Shown: positions 19,394 through 29,015 of the stretch, piece after piece | How positions within the stretch are numbered: the first letter of the stretch is position 1 | Layout: each line of letters begins with the position of its first letter | Assembly: GCF_000162475.2 (NCBI RefSeq) | Contig: NZ_KI391971.1 | Coordinates: 1,507,509 to 1,571,508, forward strand | Direction of reading: 5' to 3' | Origin: Granulicatella elegans ATCC 700633 | GTDB lineage: Bacteria > Bacillota > Bacilli > Lactobacillales > Aerococcaceae | DNA: 64,000 bases | The notes under the pieces: model-generated | Database searches by the model: none | What the model saw: only the letters and a program-made list of their open reading frames with translations | What the model was told of the DNA's origin: nothing | Made by a program: the position numbers and the translations under genes

Positions 19394-20065
19394 TTATGTA
19401 AAGACATAGATTGTTTTTTCTTGTTGAATGAATTGTAATTTTTCTTGAAGAGTTGGAGAAATTAATCCATTCAATTCATAACTAATAAAGCGCGATGAAC
19501 CTTCCTTTAATTCTTTTTGTTTCCCAATCGAAACACCAAATTCTTCTAATAGAGGTTTCACTATTGAATTTTCTTCAATTGGAAGAATTTCTAAAATAAT
19601 CGGTAATGGTCCTGAAAAATTGGAGATAAATCCATCTACTTCCACATATTTGATTTCCACAGTTCCTCCACCAATAGAAGTCCCGATTAAACGGACTCGT
19701 CTTGTTGCAGACATCAACGTTAAATCCGCCGTATTCGCATGAGCGACTGGACTTGGTTCATCTCTTTCGATAAATTCAATGGAAACGCCTTGTTTCGTAG
19801 CAATCTCCACCGCTTGTGGAACACGTTCATCATCTGTTTCAAAGCCCAGAACTCCACTAATAATGGCAAAATCTGTGCCATGCCCTTTATGAGTTTGAGC
19901 AAATGATTCATAATAAATACATTGGACACTTTTGGGAGTTCCACCAAACAATTGTCTAGCGCATCTTCCAATCGCAAGCGCTCCTGCTGTATGAGAACTT
20001 GATGGTCCAATCATAATAGGACCGATAATATCGAAACAACTTTTATAATTGAACACTTTATCCAC
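19394..20065 (-). CDS. sdaAB: L-serine dehydratase, iron-sulfur dependent, beta subunit
   Basis: A 223-residue partner of the alpha subunit. The N-terminal half has the conserved IGPIMIGPSSSHTAGALAIGR and HKGHGTDFAIISGVLGF; the C-terminal part (about 150-220) is an ACT-like domain thought to sense serine. It is the first gene of the sdaAB-sdaAA-msrA operon and is divergent from the amino-sugar operon. The ATG at 20065 is preceded by GAGAGGGG. Confidence 0.94.
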   Translation of the reverse strand: MDKVFNYKSCFDIIGPIMIGPSSSHTAGALAIGRCARQLFGGTPKSVQCIYYESFAQTHKGHGTDFAIISGVLGFETDDERVPQAVEIATKQGVSIEFIERDEPSPVAHANTADLTLMSATRRVRLIGTSIGGGTVEIKYVEVDGFISNFSGPLPIILEILPIEENSIVKPLLEEFGVSIGKQKELKEGSSRFISYELNGLISPTLQEKLQFIQQEKTIYVFT

Positions 20066-20200
20066 AATGATACCCCTCTCTTTTGTACCCTTTATTGTAC
20101 TTTTTTTCTAAGAAGCTCGTCAAGTTTTGCATCATCTTCTCCTATTCAAAATAATACAAACCACTCATCACTTTTTGCTATAGATTGCCTACTCTCTTTT

Positions 20201-20247
20201 AAACTATTTCTAAGAAAGGAAAATTCTCGCTTAGAATAGTTTTTTTG
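20201..20247 (+). terminator. Orphan terminator-like hairpin in front of the amino-sugar operon
   Basis: AAACTATTTCTAAG and CTTAGAATAGTTT pair with one bulge and are followed by seven T residues on the plus strand. No plus-strand gene precedes it, since sdaAB diverges. It could end a short leader or small RNA, or simply insulate the operon. Confidence 0.45.
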
Positions 20248-20256
20248 ATAGAATTC

Positions 20257-20308
20257 TTGACTTATGAGTTTTTTAAACTTAAAATAACAATAACTGGTAA
20301 TGACCAGT
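20257..20308 (+). promoter_or_regulatory. Sigma-A promoter with DasR/NagR-like operator for the amino-sugar operon
   Basis: -35 TTGACT (20257-20262), 17-base spacer, -10 TAAAAT (20280-20285). Eight bases after the -10 comes ACTGGTAATGACCAGT (20293-20308), a 16-bp inverted repeat with the ACTGGT/ACCAGT arms of GntR/HutC-family amino-sugar regulators (DasR/NagR sites). It covers the likely transcription start, which predicts repression by the first gene product. Confidence 0.78.
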
Positions 20309-20341
20309 ATACGTTAATGTTTTAGAAAGGAGGGAAATCCA

Positions 20342-21076
20342 ATGGTAGAAACAGAACAAGTGCCACTTTATTCTAAATTAAGTTTAGATCTTATCGAATA
20401 TATTACAACACATGGACAAGTACACCAAAAAATGTTGTCCGAACGAGAAATTTGTAAAGAATATGGTGTAAGTCGCACGACTGTCCGCACAGCCTTAAAA
20501 GAATTAGAATCCTTAGGCTACATTTACAAACGCCATGGAAAAGGCACTTTTATTTCTAGCCAATGGAAAGAACGTCAAAATTTACTAGAAGGCTATAGTT
20601 TTACGGAACAAATGAAAGAATTAGGCAGAACTCCTTCAACCAGTATTACTGCATTTCATTACTACAAAGCCGATAGCTATATTGCTCAGCAATTAGGAAT
20701 TGAAACTGGTGAATATATTTATCGACTCAAACGAATTCGTTTTGCAGATGGCGTACCAATGATGAAGGAAACTACCTTCTTACCCGCTAGACTATTCCCT
20801 AATCTCACACAAGAACAATTACAAAATCGTTCCTTGTATGAAGTTTTCTCAGATGATTTTCAACAAAAAATCATTTATGCAGATGAGGAATTTTCAGCGA
20901 GTATTCTTACAAAAGATGAGGCCCCTATCTTGGAAACACCGATGCATGCTGCTTGTCTACGCTTAAAAAGAATTAGTGTAAATAACGAAAATCATGTCAT
21001 CGAATTTACAATCAGTGTTGCAAGAAGTGACCAATTCTTCTATAAAGTTCGTTACCATAGAAATTCACATAAATAA
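20342..21076 (+). CDS. GntR/HutC-family regulator of amino-sugar genes
   Basis: A 244-residue repressor with an N-terminal winged helix (LSEREICKEYGVSRTTVRTA, about residues 32-51; HGKGTFIS wing) and a C-terminal UTRA effector domain (about 90-235) that in NagR, DasR and AgaR binds phosphorylated amino sugars. Its position as first gene before AgaS-, NagA- and LacD-like enzymes, and the 16-bp operator over its own promoter, argue that it represses the operon until GlcNAc-6-P, GalNAc-6-P or a related compound appears. AAAGGAGGG lies upstream of the ATG. AgaR and NagR cannot be told apart here. Confidence 0.88.
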   Translation: MVETEQVPLYSKLSLDLIEYITTHGQVHQKMLSEREICKEYGVSRTTVRTALKELESLGYIYKRHGKGTFISSQWKERQNLLEGYSFTEQMKELGRTPSTSITAFHYYKADSYIAQQLGIETGEYIYRLKRIRFADGVPMMKETTFLPARLFPNLTQEQLQNRSLYEVFSDDFQQKIIYADEEFSASILTKDEAPILETPMHAACLRLKRISVNNENHVIEFTISVARSDQFFYKVRYHRNSHK

Positions 21077-21098
21077 ATCAAAAATGGGAGGTTTTGAA

Positions 21099-22265
21099 AT
21101 GTTTCAATTTTCAAAAGAACAACTAGAAGCACTAACAGCAGAAATCACAACTCGTGAAATTCGCCAACAACCAGAATTATGGCAGGAAGCATTTGATTAT
21201 TATTCAGAAAACTTAAACCGTATTCAAGCATTCTTAAAGTCATTACCACATGATCACTATCGTGTTATTTTTACCGGTGCAGGTACATCTCAATATGTAG
21301 GAGATACAATTTTACCTTATTTAAAACGTCATGGACGTGAGGATCGTTTTGAATTCCAATCTGTAGGAACAACTAACTTAGTAAGTAATCCTCTAGATTA
21401 TTTCAAAGCAGAAATCCCTACTATTTTAGTATCATTTGCACGTAGCGGAAATTCTCCAGAAAGTTTAGCCAGCGTTCAATTAGGACAACAAATTGTGAAA
21501 GACTTCTATCAAATTACCATTACTTGTGCTCCAGAAGGAAAATTAGCTCTAGCAGCACCTGGCGATGACCATAACTTATTATTAATGATGCCTGCCCGCT
21601 CAAATGATGCTGGTTTTGCGATGACTGGTAGCTTTACTTGTATGACATTAACAGCTTTATTAATTTTCGATGAAGGACACTCACTTGAAGAAAAAGCAGC
21701 TTTTATAACAGCTATTCGTCAAATGGGAGAAAGTGTGTTAGAACGTGAACATGTCTTACAACAATTTGTAGACTTAGACTATAATCGTGTCATTTATCTT
21801 GGATCTGGTCCATTAGCGGGTCTAGCACGTGAAGTACAATTAAAAATTCTAGAATTAACAGCTGGTAAAATTGCTACAATCTATGATTCTTCTATGGGAT
21901 TCCGTCACGGTCCTAAATCATTCGTAGATGCTCGTTCTCTAGCATTTGTCTTTGTTTCAAATGATGCTTATACACGTCAATATGACTTAGATATTTTAGA
22001 AGAAATGAATGGGGACAGTATTGCTCCATTAGTTTGTGCAGTAGGAGTATCTGTTGAAGGTCAATATGAAGGAACAAGCTTTAATTTTGCAGAAGAATTC
22101 TCTTCAGTTCCAGATGCTTATTTAGCACTACCATATGCTATCTTCGGACAAACAATTGGACTATTATCTTCTGTTAAAGTGGGAAATAAACCTGACACAC
22201 CTTCTCCAAGTGGAACAGTAAACCGTGTTGTAAAAGGGGTAACCATTCACCCATTAAATGTTTAA
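21099..22265 (+). CDS. agaS: AgaS-like ketose/aldose isomerase-deaminase (double SIS domain)
   Basis: A 388-residue protein with two SIS sugar-phosphate domains: the first holds FTGAGTSQYVGD and SFARSGNSPES, the second YLGSGPLAGLARE, the catalytic-type MGFRHGPKSF and the terminal KGVTIHPLNV. AgaS proteins convert galactosamine-6-phosphate to tagatose-6-phosphate with loss of ammonia. I chose the ATG at 21099 because GGGAGG lies 7 bases upstream; the frame is open upstream but only as an overlap with the regulator gene. Context with nagA and lacD supports GalNAc or galactosamine breakdown rather than cell-wall synthesis. Confidence 0.9.
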   Translation: MFQFSKEQLEALTAEITTREIRQQPELWQEAFDYYSENLNRIQAFLKSLPHDHYRVIFTGAGTSQYVGDTILPYLKRHGREDRFEFQSVGTTNLVSNPLDYFKAEIPTILVSFARSGNSPESLASVQLGQQIVKDFYQITITCAPEGKLALAAPGDDHNLLLMMPARSNDAGFAMTGSFTCMTLTALLIFDEGHSLEEKAAFITAIRQMGESVLEREHVLQQFVDLDYNRVIYLGSGPLAGLAREVQLKILELTAGKIATIYDSSMGFRHGPKSFVDARSLAFVFVSNDAYTRQYDLDILEEMNGDSIAPLVCAVGVSVEGQYEGTSFNFAEEFSSVPDAYLALPYAIFGQTIGLLSSVKVGNKPDTPSPSGTVNRVVKGVTIHPLNV

Positions 22266-22311
22266 TTCGTTCATAAATATATCGTAAAAAAAGATTAAAA
22301 GGAGGGATATT

Positions 22312-23472
22312 ATGACTAGTTATATTTATGCAAAACAATTTTATTTTGAAGATGTTGTCAAAGGCCCTGGATATTTACCAATTTTAGAATCAGGGGTGTT
22401 TGGAGAATTTCAAGAAGAAAGACCAACAGATGGTTCTATTATAGACTATGCTACCTATAGCATTGCCCCAGGTCTTGTGGATACACATATTCATGGATAC
22501 AAAGGCGCAGATGTCATGGATAATGATGTAGAAGGCTTAAAAACCATTTCTGCTGGTTTACCTAGTTGTGGGGTTACTTCCTACTTACCAACTACTCTAA
22601 CAGCTTCTAGAGAGTTACTAAATGATGTTTGTCAAACAATCGGGGATAATGCTGCATCTATTCCTGGTGCGAAAATTAGAGGAATTTTCTTAGAAGGACC
22701 TTTCTTTAGTGAAATTCATAAAGGGGCTCAAAATCCTAAATATATGGGAGATCCAAAATCAGAAATTTTAGATGAATGGCAACAAAAAGCAAATGGTTGG
22801 GTAAAGAAAATTGCGATTGCTCCTGAACGTGATGGAGCCGTTGACTTTATCAAACATGCTGTAAAAGAAGATATCTACGTTGCCTTAGCTCATACAGATG
22901 CAACATATGAAGAATGTAAAAATGCAGTTGAAGCAGGTGCAAATATTTTCGTTCATACTTATAACGGTATGCGTGGACTTCACCACCGTGAACCAGGTGT
23001 AGTTGGAGCAGCCTTAACTCTTCCAAATGAATTTGATGTGTTTGACGAATTAATTTGTGATGGTCACCATGTTCATCCAGTTGCTGCGAATATTGTCATG
23101 AATTGTTGCGGCCGACACCGTACAGCTTTAATTACAGACTGTATGCGTGCTGGTGGATTAGGCGAATGCGAATCTACATTAGGAGAATTTGACGTTATTG
23201 TAAAAGATGGCACAGCTCGATTGAAACATAATGGCAGCCTTGCTGGAAGTATTTTAGAACTAATCCAAGGAGTACAAAATGTTGTAAAATGGGGAATCGC
23301 AACTCCTCACGAAGCTCTATTAATGGCTAGTTTAGTCCCTGCAAAATCAGTAGGAATTGATGATGTTTGCGGACACCTAGAACCAGGATATGCAGCTGAC
23401 TTTATCGTTTTAGATGATGACTTACAATTACAAGCCACTTATTTAGACGGTAAAGCTTATTTTGAAAAATAA
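22312..23472 (+). CDS. nagA: N-acetylglucosamine-6-phosphate deacetylase (NagA/AgaA)
   Basis: Amidohydrolase of 386 residues that removes acetate from GlcNAc-6-P or GalNAc-6-P. Metal and catalytic residues are visible: GLVDTHIHGYKG, Glu in FLEGPFF near residue 127, His in VALAHTDATYEE, His in FVHTYNGMRGLHHR, Asp in LITDCMRAGG, and the C-terminal EPGYAADFIVLDD. In this operon the product would be the substrate of AgaS. AAGGAGGG lies upstream of the ATG. It is full length. Confidence 0.94.
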   Translation: MTSYIYAKQFYFEDVVKGPGYLPILESGVFGEFQEERPTDGSIIDYATYSIAPGLVDTHIHGYKGADVMDNDVEGLKTISAGLPSCGVTSYLPTTLTASRELLNDVCQTIGDNAASIPGAKIRGIFLEGPFFSEIHKGAQNPKYMGDPKSEILDEWQQKANGWVKKIAIAPERDGAVDFIKHAVKEDIYVALAHTDATYEECKNAVEAGANIFVHTYNGMRGLHHREPGVVGAALTLPNEFDVFDELICDGHHVHPVAANIVMNCCGRHRTALITDCMRAGGLGECESTLGEFDVIVKDGTARLKHNGSLAGSILELIQGVQNVVKWGIATPHEALLMASLVPAKSVGIDDVCGHLEPGYAADFIVLDDDLQLQATYLDGKAYFEK

Positions 23473-23538
23473 AAAAAGTTAGACAGAGAATATAAGGCGT
23501 GAGAAACCCTTGCAATAAAATGATTAGGAGTGTTAAAT

Positions 23539-24543
23539 ATGTCAAAACTAACAGTTACAAAAGGAAAATACGAACATCTACGTCGTTTATCAAATGAAAA
23601 TCATGTTATCGGCGCATTAGCTATCGACCAACGTGGTTCTCTTAAAAAAATGATTGCTGCTGGAAATCCAGACCAAACAGGTGATGAAGGAATTATTCAT
23701 TTTAAAGAATTAATTTCTGAAGAATTAACAAAATATTCAAGTTCAATTTTATTAGACCCAGAATATGGATTACCTGCTGCAGAAAAAAGAAATGCAGATT
23801 GTGGATTATTAATTTCTTATGAAAAAACAGGTTATGATGCTACTGAAGTTGGACGCTTACCTGACTTATTACCAATCTGGTCAGCTAAACGTATTAAAGA
23901 AATCGGAGCGGATGCTGTAAAAGTATTACTATACTATGATATTGATGAAGATCCAGCTATCAATGATATCAAACATGCATGGGTAGAACGTGTTGGTAGT
24001 GAATGTACTGCTGAAGATATTCCTTTCTTCTTAGAAATCGTTTCTTATGATGCAAGTAACGAAGATGTAAAATCTGCTCACTACGCAAGCTTAAAACCTC
24101 ATAAAGTAAATGATGCGATGAAAGTATTCTCTGACCCTCGTTATCAAGTAGATGTCTTAAAAGTTGAAGTTCCTGTAAATATGAACTTTGTAGAAGGCTT
24201 TACAGCAGAAGGGGTTGAACCTGTATATACTCGTCAAGAAGCTTTAACATACTTTAAAGAACAATCAGAAATCACTCACTTACCATTTATCTTCTTAAGT
24301 GCAGGTGTATCTGCATCATTATTCCAAGAAACTTTACGCTTTGCTCAAGAAGCAGGTTCTAAATTCAATGGTGTATTATGTGGACGTGCTACTTGGAAAG
24401 ATTCAGTAGCAGTTTACGCTAACGAAGGAGACGAAAAAGGTCGTGAATGGTTAGCATCAACTGGTCGTCAAAATATTGAAGACTTAAATGTTGTGTTAGA
24501 TGCAACAGCTACTTCTTGGTTAGATCGCGTAGAAGTAAAATAA
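23539..24543 (+). CDS. lacD: Tagatose-1,6-bisphosphate aldolase (LacD type, class I)
   Basis: Cleaves tagatose-1,6-bisphosphate to DHAP and glyceraldehyde-3-phosphate. The 334-residue protein shows the LacD pattern: [26 protein letters not shown], the Schiff-base region [18 protein letters not shown] and [13 protein letters not shown] 23539 was chosen because TAGGAG lies upstream; an ATG nine bases earlier overlaps that site. Last gene of the operon, followed by a terminator. The kinase that makes its substrate (LacC) and any transporter are not in the cluster. Confidence 0.93.
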   Translation: MSKLTVTKGKYEHLRRLSNENHVIGALAIDQRGSLKKMIAAGNPDQTGDEGIIHFKELISEELTKYSSSILLDPEYGLPAAEKRNADCGLLISYEKTGYDATEVGRLPDLLPIWSAKRIKEIGADAVKVLLYYDIDEDPAINDIKHAWVERVGSECTAEDIPFFLEIVSYDASNEDVKSAHYASLKPHKVNDAMKVFSDPRYQVDVLKVEVPVNMNFVEGFTAEGVEPVYTRQEALTYFKEQSEITHLPFIFLSAGVSASLFQETLRFAQEAGSKFNGVLCGRATWKDSVAVYANEGDEKGREWLASTGRQNIEDLNVVLDATATSWLDRVEVK

Positions 24544-24555
24544 ATTCATAAATAC

Positions 24556-24588
24556 AAAAAAGGTTGGAGTTATTCTCCAGCCTTTTTT
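24556..24588. terminator. Bidirectional terminator after lacD
   Basis: AAAAAAGGTTGGAG and CTCCAGCCTTTTTT form a long stem with T runs in both directions. It also contains the last codons of the small gene on the minus strand. Confidence 0.9.
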
Positions 24589-24851
24589 AGTTTCTTTTGA
24601 TAAGCAATTCTGATATCTCGAATCCATTCATACAATACAATTAAAATATATCCTACTGAACCTAATTCAATTAATAATATACTTAATTGTATGTTAGTCC
24701 ATAAATATACTCCAAAGAAAAAGATGGAATAAGCTAAGATTTGTCTAACACTATCTGGTGCTTTTCTTTTTATATACCATTCACAAAATCCTTCATGATA
24801 TGAACGGCTAACATTATAATCTTCACGTAGTTCTCTATACCACTCTCTCAT
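24570..24851 (-). CDS. Small two-helix membrane protein, unknown function
   Basis: A 93-residue protein with a charged N-terminus rich in Arg, Glu and Trp (MREWYRELREDY), two adjacent hydrophobic helices (about 38-57 and 60-80) and a lysine-rich end. ATG 24851 has AGG 8 bases upstream; an in-frame GTG nine bases earlier overlaps that site. Its final five codons and stop form part of the lacD terminator hairpin. I recognise no family. It stands between lacD and pflB with no partner gene. Confidence 0.6.
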   Translation of the reverse strand: MREWYRELREDYNVSRSYHEGFCEWYIKRKAPDSVRQILAYSIFFFGVYLWTNIQLSILLIELGSVGYILIVLYEWIRDIRIAYQKKLKKAGE

Positions 24852-24937
24852 TCCATTCACCTACTTTTCTTGTTTGTTGTATTCTACTCAATTCTTATAA
24901 GCTTGTCAATAGGATAAACTAGTATTCGGAAACAAAA

Positions 24938-24963
24938 ACCACCTAGCCAACAGACTAGGTGGT
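24938..24963 (-). terminator. Terminator of pflB
   Basis: ACCACCTAG and CTAGGTGGT form a perfect 9-bp stem; the minus strand continues TTTTTGTTT. Confidence 0.9.
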
Positions 24964-24976
24964 GTAAGTTCTATTT

Positions 24977-27292
24977 TTATGCTAAAGCATCATCCATAGA
25001 TAAGATTTCGTGGAATACACGTTGAGTTAACTCAGCTTTTTGTTCTGGAGTTAAGTATTTAGTGTTTACACAGTATCCTGAGATACGTACGATTACGTCT
25101 TCACCTGATAAGATTTTATCTTTAACATCGTTTAAGTCCATTACGTTTAAGTTAACGTGTTGACCGCCGCTTTCGAAGTATCCATCTAAGATTGCTACTA
25201 AGTTATCTACTTGTTCATCACGAGTTTTACCTAAAGCACGAGGTGAAACTTGAGTTGTTAATGAGATACCATCAGCTGCATAACTGAAGTCTAAGCTTGA
25301 TAATGATTTCAAGTTATCTAACCAACCACCTTTAGCTTTGTTAGATGGGTTAGCACCTGGTGAGAAGAATTCAAGTTTAGATAAGTTTACAGTACCGTCT
25401 TCGTTTAAGAATACCCCTTTATGAACTGGAGAGTTACCAGTTTGTTTAGAGTAAGCAACGTTAGAAGTAATTGTTAATAATGAAACTGTAGCTTCTGCGT
25501 CTTTATATAGTTTGTGGCTACGTAGACGAGTTGTATAAGCTTCGATTAACCATTCTGCTAATTCGTTTGAACGAGGGTCATCTTCACCCCAACGTGGGTA
25601 TTCACCAATTGTTTCGTAGTCGTAGATGTATCCATCTTCGTCACGAATTGGTTTAACTGTAGCGTATTTAATCGCTGCTAATGTATCTACAGTATTTGCG
25701 AATCCACAGATACCGAATCCCATGTTTGCACGTTGTTTAGTTGGTAAGAATGCCATTTGAACAGCTTCGTAGTTATATTTATCTGTCATGTAGTGGATGA
25801 TATTTAATGCATCTACATAAGTGTCTGTTAACCAGTCTAGAGATTTTTCGAAGTTAGCTTTAACTGATTCGAATTCAAGAACTTCGTCACGGATTGGGTC
25901 GATGTCAAATACTTTGTAGTCTTTGTGTACATCGTCGTAACCACCGTTTAAACCAGTTAGAAGAGCTTTCAATACGTTTACACGAGCTCCAAAGTATTGG
26001 ATGTTGTGACGTTGTTCTTCATTTTCTGGATCAAGTGGTGATACACAGCATGAGATACAGCTCATTTCGCCGTATCCATCTTTAGCCATTGTTGTTACAC
26101 CTTCATATTGGATTGAAGAGTGTTTGTGGCTCATGTGCATGCAGTAGCGACGGAAGTTGTATGGTAATTGATCAGTCCATAAAACTGTTAAGTTTGGTTC
26201 TGGAGAGTTACCAATGTTGTCTAATGTGTTTAAGAAACGGTAGTCCATCTTAGTAACACGGTGACGACCGTCATTACCCATACCAGCCATAGAAGTTGTG
26301 ATGAATGTTGGGTCACCAGAATATAATTGGTCATAAGCTTTTGTACGAGCAAATTTAACTGTACGTAATTTCATAACGAAATCATCAATGAATTCTTGGA
26401 TTTCTGATTCTGTAAATGTACCACGAGCTAAGTCACGTTCAGCATAAACGTCTAAAACGATTGGCACACGTCCTAGAGATGTAGCAGCACCATTGATAAC
26501 ACGACATACTGCCATGAAAGCAATGTTTACCCATTGAATAGCTTCTTTAACGTTCATCGCTGGTTTACGAACATCAACTCCGTATAAGTCACCTAAACGA
26601 ACAACTTGTTGTAATGCTTGATATTGTAAGCTGATTTCTTCACGTAAACGAGTTGTTTCTTCATTGATATCTTCAATTGAGTTCCAGTCGTTTAATTTTT
26701 CTTGCATTAAGTAGTCTGCACCGTATAAAGCAAGACGTGCATAAACCCCGATGATACGTCCACGAGAGTATGCATCTGGAAGACCAGTTACAGTGTGAGC
26801 GTGACGAGCACGACGAATGTTTGAAGTATAAGCACGGAAGATACCATCGTTAACTGTTGTTACGTATTTTGTAAAGATTTCGTGAACAGCTGGATCTGGT
26901 TCATATCCATTTTCTTTCAAAGTAGTTTCCGCCATACGGATACCACCTTTTGGCATGAAGTTCAATTTGAACAATTCATCATTTTGGATACCGTAGATTA
27001 CTTCGTTTTCTTTGTCGATATATCCAGCAGGAATATCAGCAATAGAAGTTGGACGAGTGTCCATTGGGAAACGAGTTGCTTCATAGTGAGCTTTAGTTTC
27101 TTCTACTACTTTTTTAATGTGTAGAGAACGTTCTGTTGGCCCAGCAAGGAAGCTTTCATCTCCATCGTAAGGTGTGTAGTTAGCTTGAACGAAGCGAGAT
27201 ACACTTGCTTTTTCTTTCCAATCTACACCCTTGAAGCCTTCCCAAGCTTTTTCAAAAAGTTCTTGGGATTCTACAACTGCTTTATTAACCAT
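24977..27292 (-). CDS. pflB: Formate acetyltransferase (pyruvate formate-lyase)
   Basis: Glycyl-radical enzyme converting pyruvate and CoA to acetyl-CoA and formate in anaerobic mixed-acid fermentation. The 771-residue protein has the active-site cysteine pair in [11 protein letters not shown] near residue 420 and the radical glycine motif [18 protein letters not shown] near the C-terminus. It is encoded alone; the activase PflA is not nearby. AGAGGAAAA precedes the ATG. The long 541-base upstream region has a clear promoter and several palindromes, consistent with oxygen, redox or carbon control. Confidence 0.97.
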   Translation of the reverse strand: MVNKAVVESQELFEKAWEGFKGVDWKEKASVSRFVQANYTPYDGDESFLAGPTERSLHIKKVVEETKAHYEATRFPMDTRPTSIADIPAGYIDKENEVIYGIQNDELFKLNFMPKGGIRMAETTLKENGYEPDPAVHEIFTKYVTTVNDGIFRAYTSNIRRARHAHTVTGLPDAYSRGRIIGVYARLALYGADYLMQEKLNDWNSIEDINEETTRLREEISLQYQALQQVVRLGDLYGVDVRKPAMNVKEAIQWVNIAFMAVCRVINGAATSLGRVPIVLDVYAERDLARGTFTESEIQEFIDDFVMKLRTVKFARTKAYDQLYSGDPTFITTSMAGMGNDGRHRVTKMDYRFLNTLDNIGNSPEPNLTVLWTDQLPYNFRRYCMHMSHKHSSIQYEGVTTMAKDGYGEMSCISCCVSPLDPENEEQRHNIQYFGARVNVLKALLTGLNGGYDDVHKDYKVFDIDPIRDEVLEFESVKANFEKSLDWLTDTYVDALNIIHYMTDKYNYEAVQMAFLPTKQRANMGFGICGFANTVDTLAAIKYATVKPIRDEDGYIYDYETIGEYPRWGEDDPRSNELAEWLIEAYTTRLRSHKLYKDAEATVSLLTITSNVAYSKQTGNSPVHKGVFLNEDGTVNLSKLEFFSPGANPSNKAKGGWLDNLKSLSSLDFSYAADGISLTTQVSPRALGKTRDEQVDNLVAILDGYFESGGQHVNLNVMDLNDVKDKILSGEDVIVRISGYCVNTKYLTPEQKAELTQRVFHEILSMDDALA

Positions 27293-27346
27293 TTATTTTC
27301 CTCTTTTCTTTTGGGTTTTGTTTTTTGTTTTTCTTTTAACAAGCAC

Positions 27347-27375
27347 ATTATACATCTTTTCTCAATAATTATCAA
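27347..27375 (-). promoter_or_regulatory. pflB promoter
   Basis: Minus strand: -35 TTGATA (27370-27375), 17-base spacer, -10 TATAAT (27347-27352), about 50 bases before the pflB start. The palindrome TCACATAAGTGA is centred near -72. Confidence 0.75.
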
Positions 27376-27533
27376 TGGAATAATCACAAAAATCTGTACT
27401 ATTTTTTCACATAAGTGATATTTAATACAAACAGTTTGTTCATTTTTTATAAAGAAAAACTATTAAAAAGCCTATATTTAAAGCTCTCATTCTTAAAAAC
27501 AACTGTTTTCAACAAAATAAAACACCTTAAGTC

Positions 27534-27551
27534 AACTGTATTAATACAGTT
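27534..27551. promoter_or_regulatory. Perfect 18-bp palindrome, possible operator
   Basis: AACTGTATTAATACAGTT reads identically on both strands. The AACnGTT core recurs at 27430-27436 and 27501-27507. The regulator is unknown. Confidence 0.5.
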
Positions 27552-27776
27552 TGGTACAGATAAGAATTATAAAATAAATGTAATAAACGATTAAATCTAT
27601 TATCATTTACACCATTCAATTTAGGAAACTCTTGATTTTACTGTATCCGCTTGCATTTTTCTTCCTTTTATTCTTCACTTAAATCCTTAAATGTTATATA
27701 TTTTTAAGATACCTTACCATTTTCACTGTTCTAATACATCATGTAAGTTTTTTTACTACTTAAAAGGGAACTAAAA

Positions 27777-27803
27777 AAGGTTGACGGAAAACCCATCAAC
27801 CTT
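27777..27803 (-). terminator. Terminator of the YbjQ-family gene
   Basis: AAGGTTGA and TCAACCTT pair; the minus strand continues in six T residues. Confidence 0.85.
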
Positions 27804-27833
27804 ATAAATGATTTCTATCTTTTAATAAGAAGC

Positions 27834-28151
27834 TTAGTCAATAACAACCGCAGTACCAGATGCCATTACCATTAACATACCACCTGTTCCTACTGTCTCA
27901 GCATCGATTTTCACTCCTACAACTGCATTAGCTCCCAAATTAACTGCACGTTTTTCTAATTCACGAAGAGCATCTTCACGAGCTTTTAACAATTCTTCTT
28001 CATACCCTTGAGAACGACCACCGAAGAAATCACGAAAACTTGCTCCAAGGTCTTTTAACACATTTACCCCTGAAATGACTTCCCCAAAAGCAATTCCCTT
28101 ATATTCAACAATATTATGTCCTTCAATTGTTGGTGTTGTTGTAATAATCAT
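27834..28151 (-). CDS. YbjQ/UPF0145 family protein (putative heavy-metal-binding domain)
   Basis: A 105-residue protein of the UPF0145 family: [14 protein letters not shown] at the start, [18 protein letters not shown], the helix with [15 protein letters not shown], and the typical [17 protein letters not shown] followed by [10 protein letters not shown]. These small soluble pentameric proteins have been annotated as heavy-metal-binding on structural grounds only. The start at 28151 has AAAGGAG 8 bases upstream. It lies 49 bases from the DUF554 gene on the same strand. Function unknown. Confidence 0.87.
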   Translation of the reverse strand: MIITTTPTIEGHNIVEYKGIAFGEVISGVNVLKDLGASFRDFFGGRSQGYEEELLKAREDALRELEKRAVNLGANAVVGVKIDAETVGTGGMLMVMASGTAVVID

Positions 28152-28200
28152 CCTAACCACTCCTTTGTGATTTTTTTATCAATTTCATTATACACCCAGT

Positions 28201-28935
28201 TTATCCCGTAATCAATGGTAAAATCCAATGAACCCATCCCCAACTTATCGGCATAATAAAGACCATTGCCGGAAGCATATCCGCTACTGGAAACATTTTT
28301 ACTTTTGCAATTCTCATTCCTGTTGCTAACATAATTACTCCTCCACAGGCTCTAAAATCTGCTAACATAACAGGATCTGTTAAAGGAAAAATCTGTGCCC
28401 CAATTAAATACAATGAAAAGAAAATTGCAAATTGTGGTATCGCTACTAATGAAACAACATAACCAATATTACATGCAAAAATAGCTGCCGTAAAAAAGTC
28501 TAATATTGATTTTGCAATTAAAACGCTATGATCTCCCGTCATTCCTGAATCTAGTGAAGCATAAATACCCGTTCCACCAAAACAGAATAACACAATTACC
28601 GTTACTAACTGCGTTAAAAATTCTTCACGACTTAATCCATCATGATCTGAACCTATTAACTTTGTTACAGGTCGTTCTAATAATAATCCCAACTGATTAA
28701 TTCGATGTCCAAGTTTGAAAGACACACCCACAATCGTCCCTAAAATCATTGAAAATATTACGGTTGAAATATTTTGTACTAATCCCATTGAAGTGATTCC
28801 CAATAACATAGATGATAACCCGAAAATTAAATTTAATTGAATTTTCATTTCAGATGGTACTTTATGTCCTGCAAATCCCCCAACAAATCCTCCTAATAAA
28901 ATGGCAATTGAATCAACTATAATTCCTACTGGCAT
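28201..28935 (-). CDS. DUF554 family membrane protein
   Basis: A 244-residue protein with about seven hydrophobic segments. It has the DUF554 (YdfK/YqgA) signatures: an N-terminal SIAILLGGFVGGFAGHKVPS, MGLVQNISTVIFSMILGTIVG and the glycine-rich CFGGTGIYASLDSGMTGDHSVL. Homologues are thought to be transport proteins, but no substrate is established. It has a purine-rich site upstream of the ATG and probably shares a transcript with the YbjQ-family gene. Confidence 0.82.
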   Translation of the reverse strand: MPVGIIVDSIAILLGGFVGGFAGHKVPSEMKIQLNLIFGLSSMLLGITSMGLVQNISTVIFSMILGTIVGVSFKLGHRINQLGLLLERPVTKLIGSDHDGLSREEFLTQLVTVIVLFCFGGTGIYASLDSGMTGDHSVLIAKSILDFFTAAIFACNIGYVVSLVAIPQFAIFFSLYLIGAQIFPLTDPVMLADFRACGGVIMLATGMRIAKVKMFPVADMLPAMVFIMPISWGWVHWILPLITG

Positions 28936-29015
28936 AAATTCTCCTTAATTTTTAAATTTTGTCAATTCATCCTACCATTATTATAACTTCTATGCAATTG
29001 ATATACTTTTTTATA

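Larger units (their letters stand above)
27293..27833. other. 541-base non-coding region upstream of pflB with several palindromes
   Basis: No gene is supported here on either strand. From the pflB side it holds the promoter (27347-27375), TCACATAAGTGA (27407-27418), ACAAACAGTTTGT (27427-27439), AACTGTT (27501-27507) and the perfect 18-bp palindrome AACTGTATTAATACAGTT (27534-27551). The part next to the YbjQ gene is that gene's terminator. Confidence 0.6.

Noticed and set aside
24860..24860. GTG start for the 93-aa membrane protein
   Set aside because: The only Shine-Dalgarno sequence would overlap this codon; the ATG nine bases later is better.
27353..27392. FNR- or Rex-type site overlapping the pflB promoter
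   Set aside because: TTGAT occurs but its inverted partner is poor, and TTGTGA/TCACAA arms for Rex are not correctly spaced.
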